Origin: Pseudomonas sp. MYb60
GTDB lineage: Bacteria > Pseudomonadota > Gammaproteobacteria > Pseudomonadales > Pseudomonadaceae
Direction of reading: 5' to 3'
Assembly: GCF_002979555.1 (NCBI RefSeq)
Contig: NZ_PCOZ01000004.1
Location: 354,628-418,627, forward strand
Length of the DNA stretch: 64,000 nucleotides
Positions 17,199 through 26,522 of the stretch are shown here, piece after piece (positions within the stretch are counted from its first letter, which is position 1; the number at the start of each line of letters is the position of its first letter). The notes under the pieces are model-generated. The model was not told the DNA's origin, did no database searches, and worked only from the letters and a program-made list of their open reading frames with translations. The translations under genes were made by a program, and so were the position numbers.

Positions 17199-18815
17199 AT
17201 GAGCCAACAGTTTCAACACGATGTCCTGGTGATCGGCAGCGGCGCCGCCGGTTTGAGCCTGGCGCTGACGCTCCCCAGCCACCTGCGCATTGCGGTACTG
17301 AGCAAAGGCGACCTGGCCAACGGCTCGACATTCTGGGCCCAGGGCGGCGTCGCCGCGGTGCTGGATGACACCGATACGGTGCAATCCCATGTCGAAGACA
17401 CCCTCAACGCCGGCGGCGGGTTGTGCAATGAAGAGGCGGTGCGCTTTACCGTCGAGCACAGCCGCGAGGCCATCCAGTGGCTGATTGATCAGGGCGTGCC
17501 GTTCACACGTGACGAACACGCCGGCACGGTCGACAACAGCTTCGAATTCCACCTGACCCGTGAAGGCGGTCACAGCCATCGCCGCATCATCCATGCCGCC
17601 GATGCCACCGGCGCCGCCATCTTCAAGACCCTGCTCGAACAGGCCCGCCAGCGCCCCAACATCGAATTGCTGGAACAGCGGGTGGCCGTCGACCTGATCA
17701 CCGAAAAGCGTCTGGGTCTGGACGGCGATCGCTGCCTCGGCGCCTACGTGCTCAACCGCGCCAGCGGCGAAGTCGACACCTACGGTGCACGCTTCACCAT
17801 TCTCGCCTCGGGCGGCGCCGCCAAGGTCTATCTCTACACCAGCAACCCCGACGGCGCTTGCGGCGACGGCATCGCCATGGCCTGGCGTTCGGGCTGCCGG
17901 GTCGCCAACCTGGAATTCAACCAGTTCCACCCCACCTGCCTGTATCACCCGCAGGCCAAGAGTTTCCTGGTCACCGAAGCGCTGCGCGGGGAAGGCGCCT
18001 ACCTCAAGCTGCCCAATGGCGAGCGCTTCATGCAGCGCTTCGACCCACGCGCCGAGCTGGCGCCGCGAGATATCGTCGCCCGCGCCATCGACCACGAAAT
18101 GAAGCGCCTGGGCATCGACTGCGTCTACCTGGACATCAGCCACAAGCCCGAAGACTTCATCAAGACACACTTCCCTACGGTCTACGAACGCTGCCTGGCG
18201 TTTAACATCGACATCACCAAAGGGCCGATCCCCGTGGTTCCGGCCGCGCATTACACCTGCGGCGGGGTGATGGTCGACCAGCACGGCCGTACCGATGTGC
18301 CCGGCCTGTACGCGATTGGCGAAACCAGCTTCACCGGCTTGCACGGCGCCAACCGCATGGCCAGCAACTCACTGCTCGAATGCTTTGTATACGCGCGCTC
18401 GGCCGCGGCGGACATCCTCGAGCAACTGCCCCATATTGCAGTACCGGACGCCCTGCCCCGCTGGGACGCCAGCCAGGTTACCGATTCGGACGAAGACGTG
18501 ATCATCGCCCACAACTGGGACGAGCTGCGCCGCTTCATGTGGGACTACGTGGGGATTGTGCGCACCAACAAGCGTCTGCAACGGGCCCAGCACCGCGTGC
18601 GCCTGTTGCTGGATGAGATCGACGAGTTCTACAGCAACTACAAGGTCAGCCGCGACCTGATCGAGCTGCGCAACCTGGCCCAGGTCGCGGAGCTGATGAT
18701 CCGCTCGGCCATGGAGCGCAAGGAAAGCCGAGGCCTGCATTACACCCTCGACTACCCGGACATGCTGCCCGAAGCCCGCGACACTATCCTGGTGCCAACC
18801 ACCTACGGCGGCTGA
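17199..18815 (+). CDS. nadB: L-aspartate oxidase
   Basis: A 538-residue flavoenzyme oxidising aspartate to iminoaspartate, the first step of NAD synthesis with NadA. It has the FAD-binding GxGxxG loop [15 protein letters not shown] near residue 12, the substrate loop around [17 protein letters not shown], and the flavin-closing block [20 protein letters not shown] near residue 385; the helical domain ends the protein. It diverges from algU as in other pseudomonads. Its last 32 bp overlap, tail to tail, the end of the ygfX-like gene on the other strand. Confidence 0.97.
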   Translation: MSQQFQHDVLVIGSGAAGLSLALTLPSHLRIAVLSKGDLANGSTFWAQGGVAAVLDDTDTVQSHVEDTLNAGGGLCNEEAVRFTVEHSREAIQWLIDQGVPFTRDEHAGTVDNSFEFHLTREGGHSHRRIIHAADATGAAIFKTLLEQARQRPNIELLEQRVAVDLITEKRLGLDGDRCLGAYVLNRASGEVDTYGARFTILASGGAAKVYLYTSNPDGACGDGIAMAWRSGCRVANLEFNQFHPTCLYHPQAKSFLVTEALRGEGAYLKLPNGERFMQRFDPRAELAPRDIVARAIDHEMKRLGIDCVYLDISHKPEDFIKTHFPTVYERCLAFNIDITKGPIPVVPAAHYTCGGVMVDQHGRTDVPGLYAIGETSFTGLHGANRMASNSLLECFVYARSAAADILEQLPHIAVPDALPRWDASQVTDSDEDVIIAHNWDELRRFMWDYVGIVRTNKRLQRAQHRVRLLLDEIDEFYSNYKVSRDLIELRNLAQVAELMIRSAMERKESRGLHYTLDYPDMLPEARDTILVPTTYGG

Positions 18816-19233
18816 ATTTCAGGCGTACCCGCAGGCGCCGGTGCACATCGGCGACCTGCGAATCCCTGGGCACACACACCGACCGCACCCACCACTGCCC
18901 CGGCACGCGATAGCGCAGCACCACGACCAGCGGCAGCGCCAGGCTGTCGGGACGCAGTTGAACGCCGTGCCAGCCCCGCTCATGACTGAACAGCTGCCAG
19001 CCGTCGGCGTCACGGCGCAGGCCACGAATCGACGAACGGTGAGTCAACAGGATATGACGGGGCACGACCCAGGCGGCATGGGCCAGGCACAGGAAAATAC
19101 CCAGGCTGGACAACGGCAGATGCATCGACAGCAAGGCACCCAGCGCAGTCAACTGGGCAAGAAGATACGCCGCCAGCAACCCTCTAGAGGCCTGCCAGCG
19201 GCATTCAAACGCGGGATTACTTGGGCTGGACAC
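18784..19233 (-). CDS. YgfX/CptA-like inner-membrane protein
   Basis: A 149-residue protein with two adjacent membrane segments at about residues 16-58 ([17 protein letters not shown] and [15 protein letters not shown]) and a basic soluble C-terminal part rich in WxxV strands, the layout of the YgfX family encoded after sdhE in enterobacteria and pseudomonads. In E. coli YgfX was described as an inhibitor of FtsZ and MreB, later questioned. Its start overlaps the end of sdhE by 17 bp, so the two are coupled. Its end overlaps the nadB stop region by 32 bp. Confidence 0.75.
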   Translation of the reverse strand: MSSPSNPAFECRWQASRGLLAAYLLAQLTALGALLSMHLPLSSLGIFLCLAHAAWVVPRHILLTHRSSIRGLRRDADGWQLFSHERGWHGVQLRPDSLALPLVVVLRYRVPGQWWVRSVCVPRDSQVADVHRRLRVRLKFSRRRWLAPG

Positions 19234-19471
19234 GGTCCAGGATCATCCGGACCATGCGCTGAAGCTCCGGGTCTTCGGACTCGCTGCGCTCCATGAACCA
19301 GCCGAACATGTCCTGGTCTTCGCACGTCAACAGCCGGACGTAGAGGTCGCGGTCCACCGGGTTGAGGGTTGCGTACACCTCTTTGGTGAAAGGCACCAGC
19401 AACACGTCCAGTTCCAGCATGCCACGACGGCTGTGCCAGTAGAGACGATTGATTTCTACATCTTCGACCAT
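19217..19471 (-). CDS. sdhE: Succinate dehydrogenase flavinylation factor SdhE
   Basis: An 84-residue small helical protein with the RGxxE signature in [16 protein letters not shown] (about residues 13-28), needed for covalent FAD attachment to SdhA and FrdA. The ATG at 19471 has GAGGAG at the right distance; the longer frame would add 29 unlikely residues. It is the first gene of the sdhE-ygfX pair and divergent from ygfZ, a conserved neighbourhood. Confidence 0.93.
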   Translation of the reverse strand: MVEDVEINRLYWHSRRGMLELDVLLVPFTKEVYATLNPVDRDLYVRLLTCEDQDMFGWFMERSESEDPELQRMVRMILDRVQPK

Positions 19472-19611
19472 GGAACGCTCCTCAAATAGGCGGCAAGTAT
19501 ACAGGCCCGACGGCACTGGAACACTCGGCTTTGGTCGCCCCATACGGAAACTATCCATTTGCCGGGCGCCCCTCTATGATGCACCCATGACTTTTTGACC
19601 TGCGATGACCC

Positions 19612-20547
19612 ATGGCTGACTCTGCTTTCTTCTGCCCCCTGTCACACGAAGGCGTCCTCGCCGTCCGCGGCGCCGACGCTGCCAAGTTCCTGCAGGGCCA
19701 ACTGACCTGCAACCTCAACTACCTGAGCGACATTCAGGCCAGCCTCGGCGCGCGCTGCACGCAAAAGGGGCGCATGCAGTCAAGCTTCCGCATCCTGCTG
19801 CAAGGCGATGGCGTGCTGCTGGCCATGGCCACCGAGTTGCTGGAGCCGCAACTGGCGGACCTGAAGAAATACGCTGTGTTCTCCAAATCCAAACTCACCG
19901 ATGAAAGTGCCGCCTGGGCGCGATTCGGCCTGGTGAACGCGCAATCTACACTGGCCAGCCTGGGCCTCGAATTGCCGGCCGAGACCGACAGCGTGGCCCG
20001 CACCGACACCTTGATCGCCATCCGCGTGTCCCCTGGCCGTGCCGAACTCTGGGTACCTGCCGAGCATGCTGATGCCGTGCGTGGCCAACTGCTCATCGAA
20101 GAAAAACCGTTGAATGAATGGCTGCTCGGCCAGATCCGTGCCGGCATCGGCCAGGTCATGCCACAGACCCGCGAGCTGTTCATCCCGCAGATGCTCAACC
20201 TGCAAGCCGTCGGCGGCGTGAGCTTCAAGAAAGGTTGCTACACCGGCCAGGAAATCGTCGCGCGCATGCAATACCTGGGCAAACTCAAGCGCCGCCTGTA
20301 TCGCCTGAGCCTCGACGCGTCGGCATTGCCCGAACCCGGCACCCCGTTGTTTTCGCCCAGTCACAACAGCGCGATCGGCGAGGTGGTGATTGCAGCTAAT
20401 GCTGACCAAACCATTGAACTTCTGGCCGTGCTGCAAGCCGAAGCTGCCGAGAGTGGCGATGTGCATTTAGGCACACTGGAAGGCCCCGGCCTGCACCTGC
20501 TTGACCTGCCTTACACACTCGATCGCGATCGAGAGATCCAGCGTTAA
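19612..20547 (+). CDS. ygfZ: Folate-binding protein YgfZ (Fe-S cluster/tRNA modification factor)
   Basis: A 311-residue cytoplasmic protein related to the GcvT aminomethyltransferase fold. It carries the diagnostic motif FKKGCYTGQEIVARMQYLGK (about residues 204-223) with the essential Cys. It supports maturation or repair of Fe-S enzymes such as MiaB through tetrahydrofolate. The N-terminal LSHEGVLAVRGADAAKFLQGQ is also family-typical. It is divergent from sdhE; the ribosome site is weak. Confidence 0.93.
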   Translation: MADSAFFCPLSHEGVLAVRGADAAKFLQGQLTCNLNYLSDIQASLGARCTQKGRMQSSFRILLQGDGVLLAMATELLEPQLADLKKYAVFSKSKLTDESAAWARFGLVNAQSTLASLGLELPAETDSVARTDTLIAIRVSPGRAELWVPAEHADAVRGQLLIEEKPLNEWLLGQIRAGIGQVMPQTRELFIPQMLNLQAVGGVSFKKGCYTGQEIVARMQYLGKLKRRLYRLSLDASALPEPGTPLFSPSHNSAIGEVVIAANADQTIELLAVLQAEAAESGDVHLGTLEGPGLHLLDLPYTLDRDREIQR

Positions 20548-20583
20548 TCGCCGTACCTTTTTGCAACACCCTAGAGAGCATGA

Positions 20584-21405
20584 ATGAACAAGCTGGCGGA
20601 AAAAGTCCAACAGGCGTTGGTGAGAGCCATCGACAACGATGACCTGGTTCTGCCGACGTTACCGGAAGTGGCGCTGCAAATTCGTCAGGCCGCTGAAGAC
20701 CCGGAGATCAGCATCAGCCACTTGAGCAAAGTGATCGGTCGCGACACCGCGCTGTCGGCGCGCCTGATCAAAGTGGTCAACAGCCCGTTGATGCGCGCGA
20801 CCCAGGAAGTCACCGATCTGCACACCGCCATCACCCGGCTGGGCACCAACTACAGCAGTAACCTGGCGATTGGGCTGGTGATGGAGCAGATTTTCCATGC
20901 GCGCTCCGAGGCGGTCGAACAGAAGATGCGCGATGTATGGCGCCGCAGCCTGGAAGTCGCGGGCGTCAGCTACGCGCTATGCCGCAGCCACAGCCAGCTC
21001 AAGCCGGACCAGGCGGCGCTCGGCGGCCTGGTGCACCAGATTGGCGTGCTGCCGATCCTCACCTATGCCGAAGACCATTACGAACTGCTCTCTGACCCCG
21101 TCAGTCTTGACCACGTCATCGACAGCATCCACCCCGTGCTCGGCGACAAACTGCTGAACGTCTGGGATTTCCCGGAAATGCTCGCCAAACTACCGGGCCA
21201 GTACCTGAACCTGGAACGCGACTCAGCCAGCCTCGACTACATCGACCTGGTGCAGATTGCCGTGCTGTATTGCCATCGCGGCACCGACCACCCGTTGGCG
21301 AGCGTCGCGGTGTCCAACCTGCCGGCTTTGCGCAAACTGGGCGTCGACCCGTACAGCGAGGCGCTGCGCGTCGAGCTGGATGAAGCGCGCTCGATGTTCT
21401 ACTGA
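20584..21405 (+). CDS. HDOD-domain signalling protein
   Basis: A 273-residue cytoplasmic protein consisting of one HDOD domain (about residues 20-215). It opens LPTLPEVALQIRQAAEDPEI and has SKVIGRDTALSARLIKVVNSP, the usual start of this metal-independent relative of HD phosphohydrolases. The His-Asp pair of true HD enzymes is not evident. HDOD proteins act in bacterial signalling and motility networks; a specific partner is not known. It lies 36 bp after ygfZ and ends one base from the convergent histidine kinase gene. Confidence 0.88.
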   Translation: MNKLAEKVQQALVRAIDNDDLVLPTLPEVALQIRQAAEDPEISISHLSKVIGRDTALSARLIKVVNSPLMRATQEVTDLHTAITRLGTNYSSNLAIGLVMEQIFHARSEAVEQKMRDVWRRSLEVAGVSYALCRSHSQLKPDQAALGGLVHQIGVLPILTYAEDHYELLSDPVSLDHVIDSIHPVLGDKLLNVWDFPEMLAKLPGQYLNLERDSASLDYIDLVQIAVLYCHRGTDHPLASVAVSNLPALRKLGVDPYSEALRVELDEARSMFY

Positions 21406-22791
21406 TCAACCGGCGATAAAACTCACGCGCACCTTCAACCCGGCCTGCTCACCATCGTGCAGGCTGATCTGCGCCAAGTGGGCGCGGCAGATTTCGCCAA
21501 CAATCGCCAACCCCAATCCTGAGCCCATGCCTTGCTGGCTGCGGCGATAGAAGCGCTCGAACACCCTGTCGCGTTCATCCTGGGGAATGCCGGGGCCGTC
21601 ATCCTCCACCTCCAGCACCGCCGGTGCCGACACCCGCAAAATCACGTTGCCGCCCGGCGGGGTGTGGGCCAGGGCGTTGTCTACCAGGTTACTCAGCAAT
21701 TCATTGAGCAAGGTCGGCTCGCCACGCAGCCACACCGGCTCATCGGCTTCCAGCGCCAGCGCCACGCCTTTCGCATGGGCCAGGGGCGCCATGGCCATGC
21801 CCAGCTCCCGGGCCAGTTGGCTCAAATCCAGCAACTGCGCGCCGCCCTCGGCAATTGCCCGGGCGCCGTTTTCGATGCGCGCCAGCGACAGCAATTGATT
21901 GGCCAGATGAGTCAGGCGGTCGGTGCCTTGGGCGGCGGTTTCCAGGGTGGTGCGCCAGGTCGCCGGGTCCTCGGCACGCAAGCCCAATTCCAAACGGGCC
22001 TTGAGCGCCGCCAAAGGGGTACGCAGTTCGTGGGAAGCATCGGCGATGAACTGCGCCTGGCGTTCGAACTGCCCGCGCAGGCGCTCGGTGAAATGGTTGA
22101 GGGAACGTACCAGCGGGCCGAACTCATGCTGCACTTCCACCAACGGCAATGGCCGCAGGTCATCCGGCTGGCGTTCTTCCACCGCCGTGCGCAGGCGTTC
22201 CAGCGGACGCAACGCAGCGCTCACCGCAAACCACACCAGCAGCAAGGCGCCCACGGCGAGCATGCCCAGGCGCAGCAGCGTGTCGGCCATCAGGCTGCGG
22301 GCCATGCTCACCCGTGCCTCATCGGTTTCGGCCACGCGGATTTCCGCCATGCCGTTCATGTTCGGTTCGGAAACCGCCTTGAGCAGGCTCACCACCCGCA
22401 CGGGCTGGCCTTGGTACACCGCGTCATAGAAGCGCGCCAAGGCAGGATAGTCATCGGTGCGCGGCGTGCCGGGCGGTGGGCCGGGGAGGTTTTCGTAACC
22501 GGAGATCAGCTTCTGGTCGATGTCATTGACCTGGTAATAGATGCGTCCGGCACTGTCGTAGGCGAAGGTGTCCAGCGCCACGTAGGGCACATTGGCGCTC
22601 AAGGTGCCGTCCACCTGGGTCAGGCCGGCAGCGATGGTCCGCGCCGAAGCCAACAGAGTGCGGTCGTAGGCCGTGTCGGCGGCCTCGCGACCGTTCCAGT
22701 AGGCGCTCATGCCACTGGCGAGCATCAGCAGCACCAACAACAGCGCCAGGTTCCACAGCAACCGCCAACGCAGGCTGCTGGGCTTATGCAT
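21406..22791 (-). CDS. tctE: Sensor histidine kinase of the tricarboxylate locus (TctE-like)
   Basis: A 461-residue inner-membrane kinase. It has membrane segment 1 at about residues 9-30, a periplasmic sensor of about 130 residues, segment 2 near 165-185, HAMP, the phospho-acceptor box FIADASHELRTPLAALKA (about 240-257), the N box NLVDNALAHTPPGGN and G boxes DDGPGIP and GSGLGLAIVGEI. The real start MHKPSSLRW lies at 22791 inside the end of the regulator gene (ATGCATAA overlap), so the pair is translationally coupled. It divides from the porin-binder-transporter genes it most likely controls. The ligand (citrate or a related acid) is inferred from context. Confidence 0.9.
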   Translation of the reverse strand: MHKPSSLRWRLLWNLALLLVLLMLASGMSAYWNGREAADTAYDRTLLASARTIAAGLTQVDGTLSANVPYVALDTFAYDSAGRIYYQVNDIDQKLISGYENLPGPPPGTPRTDDYPALARFYDAVYQGQPVRVVSLLKAVSEPNMNGMAEIRVAETDEARVSMARSLMADTLLRLGMLAVGALLLVWFAVSAALRPLERLRTAVEERQPDDLRPLPLVEVQHEFGPLVRSLNHFTERLRGQFERQAQFIADASHELRTPLAALKARLELGLRAEDPATWRTTLETAAQGTDRLTHLANQLLSLARIENGARAIAEGGAQLLDLSQLARELGMAMAPLAHAKGVALALEADEPVWLRGEPTLLNELLSNLVDNALAHTPPGGNVILRVSAPAVLEVEDDGPGIPQDERDRVFERFYRRSQQGMGSGLGLAIVGEICRAHLAQISLHDGEQAGLKVRVSFIAG

Positions 22792-23455
22792 CGCGGGCTT
22801 CCAGCAGATAGCCCAGGCCACGGAAGGTCACGATGGCGATGGGCTGGCCATCGAGTTTCTTGCGCAAGCGGTGCACGTAGATTTCGATGGCGTCGGGGCT
22901 CGCCTCTTCATCCAGGCCGAACACCTGGGAGGCCAGTTGTTCCTTGCTCATCACCCGGCCCGGGCGGGCAATAAGCGCCTCCAGCACCGCCTGCTCGCGG
23001 GAGGTCAACGTCATCAGCTCGCCGCCCACGGTGAAACGCCGCGTGTCGAGGTCATAGACCAGCACCCCGCAGGTCTGCTGGCGCTCGCCGCCCAGCACGC
23101 TGCGGCGCAGCAGGGCCTTCACCCGGGCTTCTAGCTCGGTCAGTTCGAACGGTTTGGCCAGGTAGTCGTCGGCGCCGAGGTTCAGGCCGTGCACGCGGTC
23201 TTTTACATCGCTGCGCGCGGTCAACATCAGCACCGGCAGATTTTTCCCGCGGGCCCGCAAACGGGCGAGCACCTCAAAACCGTCCATGCGCGGCAGCCCC
23301 ACATCGAGGATCACCGCCGCGTATTCCTCGCTGCTCAAGGCCAGGTCCGCCGCTACGCCGTCGTGCAGCACGTCGACGGTCAAACCCGTGCTCTTGAGCG
23401 CCTGGGCGACACTTTCGGCGAGTTGCAGATGGTCTTCAACCAGCAAGACACGCAT
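22784..23455 (-). CDS. tctD: OmpR-type response regulator of the tricarboxylate locus (TctD-like)
   Basis: A 223-residue regulator: a receiver domain (acidic pocket EDH at residues 7-9, phospho-Asp in VILDVGLPRMDG near 51, Lys in DDYLAKPFE) and a winged-helix DNA-binding domain (LTSREQAVLEALIARPGRVM; AIEIYVHRLRKKL). It forms a two-component pair with the overlapping kinase and reads away from the opdH-tctCBA genes; activation of those genes in response to tricarboxylates is the known role of TctD. Start site GAGG. Confidence 0.92.
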   Translation of the reverse strand: MRVLLVEDHLQLAESVAQALKSTGLTVDVLHDGVAADLALSSEEYAAVILDVGLPRMDGFEVLARLRARGKNLPVLMLTARSDVKDRVHGLNLGADDYLAKPFELTELEARVKALLRRSVLGGERQQTCGVLVYDLDTRRFTVGGELMTLTSREQAVLEALIARPGRVMSKEQLASQVFGLDEEASPDAIEIYVHRLRKKLDGQPIAIVTFRGLGYLLEARDA

Positions 23456-23688
23456 GGATTTCTACCTCGTTCAGGGGTGGTCGACGCCACGCTTTGCCGG
23501 GCAGTTTACAGGCGCCGCCTGCCCTGTGAAGCCCGAAAACATTGAAAGGCCATTGAAAGGTTAGTGAAAGCTTCGCCCTTTAGCATCCAGTCACGGTGGT
23601 CTGCCCACCGAGCTGCTTGAGCCGCAGCGCCCGAAAAACGCCACGAAGCGTTTTCGCCAAAATAAGAACAATAACGGAGTACACAACG

Positions 23689-24981
23689 ATGCTGTCGACA
23701 CAGCCCCAGGCCCTCTCGCCTGTGCGTTCTTCTCGCCTGACCCACACCGCCCTCGCCAGTGCCGCTGCCCTTGCCGGCTTTTCGCCGCTTGCCCAGGCTG
23801 CCTTCTTCGAAGACAGCAGCGCGACCCTGGAAACCCGCAACATGTACTTCAACCGTGACTTTCGCGACGGCACCAGCGCGCAGCAATCCAAGCGCGACGA
23901 ATGGGCCCAGGGCTTCATGCTCAACCTGCAATCGGGCTACACCGACGGCACCGTCGGTTTTGGCGTGGATGCACTGGGCATGCTGGGGGTCAAGCTCGAC
24001 TCCAGCCCCGACCGCACCGGCACCGGCCTGCTGCCCACCCACGACGATGGCCGCGCCGCCGACTCGTACTCCAAGCTGGGCCTGACCGGCAAGGTGAAGA
24101 TCTCGGCGACCGAACTGAAGATCGGCGCGCTGATCCCTGAACTGCCAATCCTCAAGCCCAACGACGGGCGCATCCTGCCGCAGACCTTCAACGGTGGCCT
24201 GATCACCTCCAAGGAATTCAAGAACCTGGTGTTCACCGGCGGCCGCCTGGACAAGGCCAAGGACCGCGACGACAGCAACTACGAAGACATCGCGCTCAAC
24301 AACAAGAACAGCCGCTTCGTCAGTGGCGCCACCGGCAAGCATTTCAACTTTGGCGGCGCCGACTACAAGTTCGCCGACAAGATCACCGGCAGCTACCACT
24401 TCGCCCAACTCGATGACGTGTACCGCCAGCACTTCCTTGGCCTGGTCGCCGCCCGGCCGATGGGCCCCGGCACCTTCGCCACCGACCTGCGCCTGGCCAT
24501 CAGCGATGACACCGGCGCAGCCCGTGGCGGCAAGATCGACAACACCTCGCTCAATGGCCTGTTCAGCTATGCCCTCAATGGCCATAAGCTCAGCGCCGGC
24601 TACCAGCACATGTCCGGCGACAGTGCATTCCCTTACGTGGATGGCAGCGACCCGTACCTGGTCAACTTCGTGCAGATCAACGACTTTGCCGGCGCCGAGG
24701 AGCGTTCCTGGCAGGCACGTTATGACTACGACTTCACCAAGCTGGGTATTCCAGGCCTGAGTTTCATGAGCCGCTACCTCTCGGGTGACAATATCAAGCT
24801 CAGGAACGGCGACACTGGCAAAGAGTGGGAGCGCAACAGCGAGATCAAGTACGTGGTGCAGAGCGGCACGTTCAAGGATGTGGCCGTGCGCCTGCGCAAT
24901 GCCACCTATCGCTCCAACTATTCAGCCCGTGATGCGGATGAAATGCGCTTGCTGGTGAGCTACAGCATCGCGCTCTGGTAG
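23689..24981 (+). CDS. opdH: OprD-family outer-membrane porin, tricarboxylate-specific (OpdH-like)
   Basis: A 430-residue porin with an N-terminal signal peptide (to SPLAQA, about residue 34) and then FFEDSSATLETRNMYFNRDF, the conserved opening of OprD barrels. The C-terminus SYSIALW ends in an aromatic residue, as outer-membrane barrels do. In P. aeruginosa OpdH in the same gene position takes up cis-aconitate and related tricarboxylates. The ATG at 23689 follows ACGGAG; the longer frame upstream is not signal-like. It is the first gene of the rightward transport operon. Confidence 0.93.
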   Translation: MLSTQPQALSPVRSSRLTHTALASAAALAGFSPLAQAAFFEDSSATLETRNMYFNRDFRDGTSAQQSKRDEWAQGFMLNLQSGYTDGTVGFGVDALGMLGVKLDSSPDRTGTGLLPTHDDGRAADSYSKLGLTGKVKISATELKIGALIPELPILKPNDGRILPQTFNGGLITSKEFKNLVFTGGRLDKAKDRDDSNYEDIALNNKNSRFVSGATGKHFNFGGADYKFADKITGSYHFAQLDDVYRQHFLGLVAARPMGPGTFATDLRLAISDDTGAARGGKIDNTSLNGLFSYALNGHKLSAGYQHMSGDSAFPYVDGSDPYLVNFVQINDFAGAEERSWQARYDYDFTKLGIPGLSFMSRYLSGDNIKLRNGDTGKEWERNSEIKYVVQSGTFKDVAVRLRNATYRSNYSARDADEMRLLVSYSIALW

Positions 24982-25014
24982 TAGCCCCTCATAACAACAA
25001 AGACGGAGAACACC

Positions 25015-25998
25015 ATGACCTTTTCACTGCGTAAATTGACTCTCGCCGCCGGCTGCCTGCTGTTCGCCGGCCAACTGCTGGCCGCCGACGAACCCAAGCG
25101 CCCGGAATGCATCGCCCCGGCCTCCCCCGGCGGCGGCTTTGACCTGACCTGCAAACTGGCGCAGAGCGCGCTGGTCAACGAAAAGCTGCTGAGCAAGCCG
25201 ATGCGCGTCACCTACATGCCCGGCGGCGTCGGTGCGGTGGCCTACAACGCCGTGGTCGCCCAGCGCCCTGCGGATGCTGGCACCCTGGTGGCCTGGTCCA
25301 GCGGTTCGCTGCTGAACCTGGCCCAGGGCAAGTTCGGCCGCTTCGACGAAGGCGCCGTGCGCTGGCTGGCAGCCGTTGGCACCAGCTACGGGGCCATCGC
25401 CGTGAAAAACGATTCGCCCTACAAGACCCTCGACGATCTGGTCAAAGCCCTGAAGAAAGATCCGGGCAGCGTCGTGATCGGTTCCGGCGGCACCGTTGGC
25501 AGTCAGGACTGGATGCAAACCGCGCTGATCGCCAAGGCCGCCGGGATCAACCCGCGTGAACTGCGCTACGTGGCGCTCGAAGGTGGCGGTGAAATCGCCA
25601 CTGCCCTGCTCGGCGGTCACATCCAGGTCGGCAGTACCGACATCTCCGACTCCATGCCGCACATCCTGAGCGGCGACATGCGCTTGCTGGCGGTATTCTC
25701 CGAACAGCGTCTGGACGAGCCGGAAATGAAGAATATTCCGACCGCCAAAGAGCAAGGCTACGACATCGTCTGGCCGGTGGTACGCGGTTTCTACCTGGGG
25801 CCAAAAGTCAGCGATGCCGACTACGCCTGGTGGAAAGAGGCGTTCGACAAACTGCTGGCCTCCGACGAATTCGCCAAGCTGCGTGACCAGCGCGAGCTGT
25901 TCCCGTTCGCCATGACCGGCCCGGAGCTGGACACCTACGTGAAGAAACAAGTGGCTGACTACAAAGTGCTGGCCAAAGAGTTTGGCCTGATCCAGTAA
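25015..25998 (+). CDS. tctC: Tripartite tricarboxylate transporter, periplasmic binding protein TctC
   Basis: A 327-residue exported solute-binding protein: signal peptide to LLAADEP, then RPECIAPASPGGGFDLTCKLAQ, the substrate-loop of the TctC family (usually PxxPGGxxD), and the two-lobed fold to the end. It captures citrate-type acids released by the OpdH porin and passes them to TctA/TctB. GGAG ribosome site; 33 bp after opdH. Confidence 0.94.
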   Translation: MTFSLRKLTLAAGCLLFAGQLLAADEPKRPECIAPASPGGGFDLTCKLAQSALVNEKLLSKPMRVTYMPGGVGAVAYNAVVAQRPADAGTLVAWSSGSLLNLAQGKFGRFDEGAVRWLAAVGTSYGAIAVKNDSPYKTLDDLVKALKKDPGSVVIGSGGTVGSQDWMQTALIAKAAGINPRELRYVALEGGGEIATALLGGHIQVGSTDISDSMPHILSGDMRLLAVFSEQRLDEPEMKNIPTAKEQGYDIVWPVVRGFYLGPKVSDADYAWWKEAFDKLLASDEFAKLRDQRELFPFAMTGPELDTYVKKQVADYKVLAKEFGLIQ

Positions 25999-26062
25999 CC
26001 GCCCCCTGCCTGTCACATGGCCACGTCCTCTTCAACCGGGCGGCGTGGCCCAGGAGTTCCAC

Positions 26063-26521
26063 ATGCTCTTACAACGCATTTTCGCCAGCATCATGCTGCT
26101 GGTCTGTGCCGGTCTCGCGCTGATGGCCTGGCCGTATCAGGCCGCGTTTTCCTACGAGCCGGTGGGGCCTCGCGCCTACCCGCTGCTGATGCTCGGGCTG
26201 ATGAGCCTGGGCCTGATCTACATGATCATTCGCCCACAACCGACCAAGCACACCGACGACGAGCCGCCACTGGACCGCGAAACCCTGGTCAAGATCGGCG
26301 TGTGCGTGGCGCTGCTGATCGTGTTCGCCGGCACCTTCGAGCCCCTGGGCTTCATCCTCAGCAGCATGCTGATCGGCATCCCCATGGCGCGCCTGTATGG
26401 CGGCCGCTGGTTGCCGAGCGTGGTGATCGTCAGCTTGATGGCCGTGGGCCTTTACCTGCTGTTCGATAAAGCCATGGATGTTCCGTTGCCCCTGGGCCTG
26501 CTCGACGTTCTGGAGAACTGA
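26063..26521 (+). CDS. tctB: Tripartite tricarboxylate transporter, small membrane subunit TctB
   Basis: A 152-residue inner-membrane protein with four hydrophobic segments: IFASIMLLVCAGLALMAW near the start, an FSYEPVGPRAYPLLMLGLM block, and two at the C-terminal end. The TctB family always pairs with TctA. The ATG at 26063 has AGGAG six bases before it. The TGA stop and the tctA ATG are one base apart, so translation is coupled. Confidence 0.93.
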   Translation: MLLQRIFASIMLLVCAGLALMAWPYQAAFSYEPVGPRAYPLLMLGLMSLGLIYMIIRPQPTKHTDDEPPLDRETLVKIGVCVALLIVFAGTFEPLGFILSSMLIGIPMARLYGGRWLPSVVIVSLMAVGLYLLFDKAMDVPLPLGLLDVLEN

Positions 26522-26522
26522 T

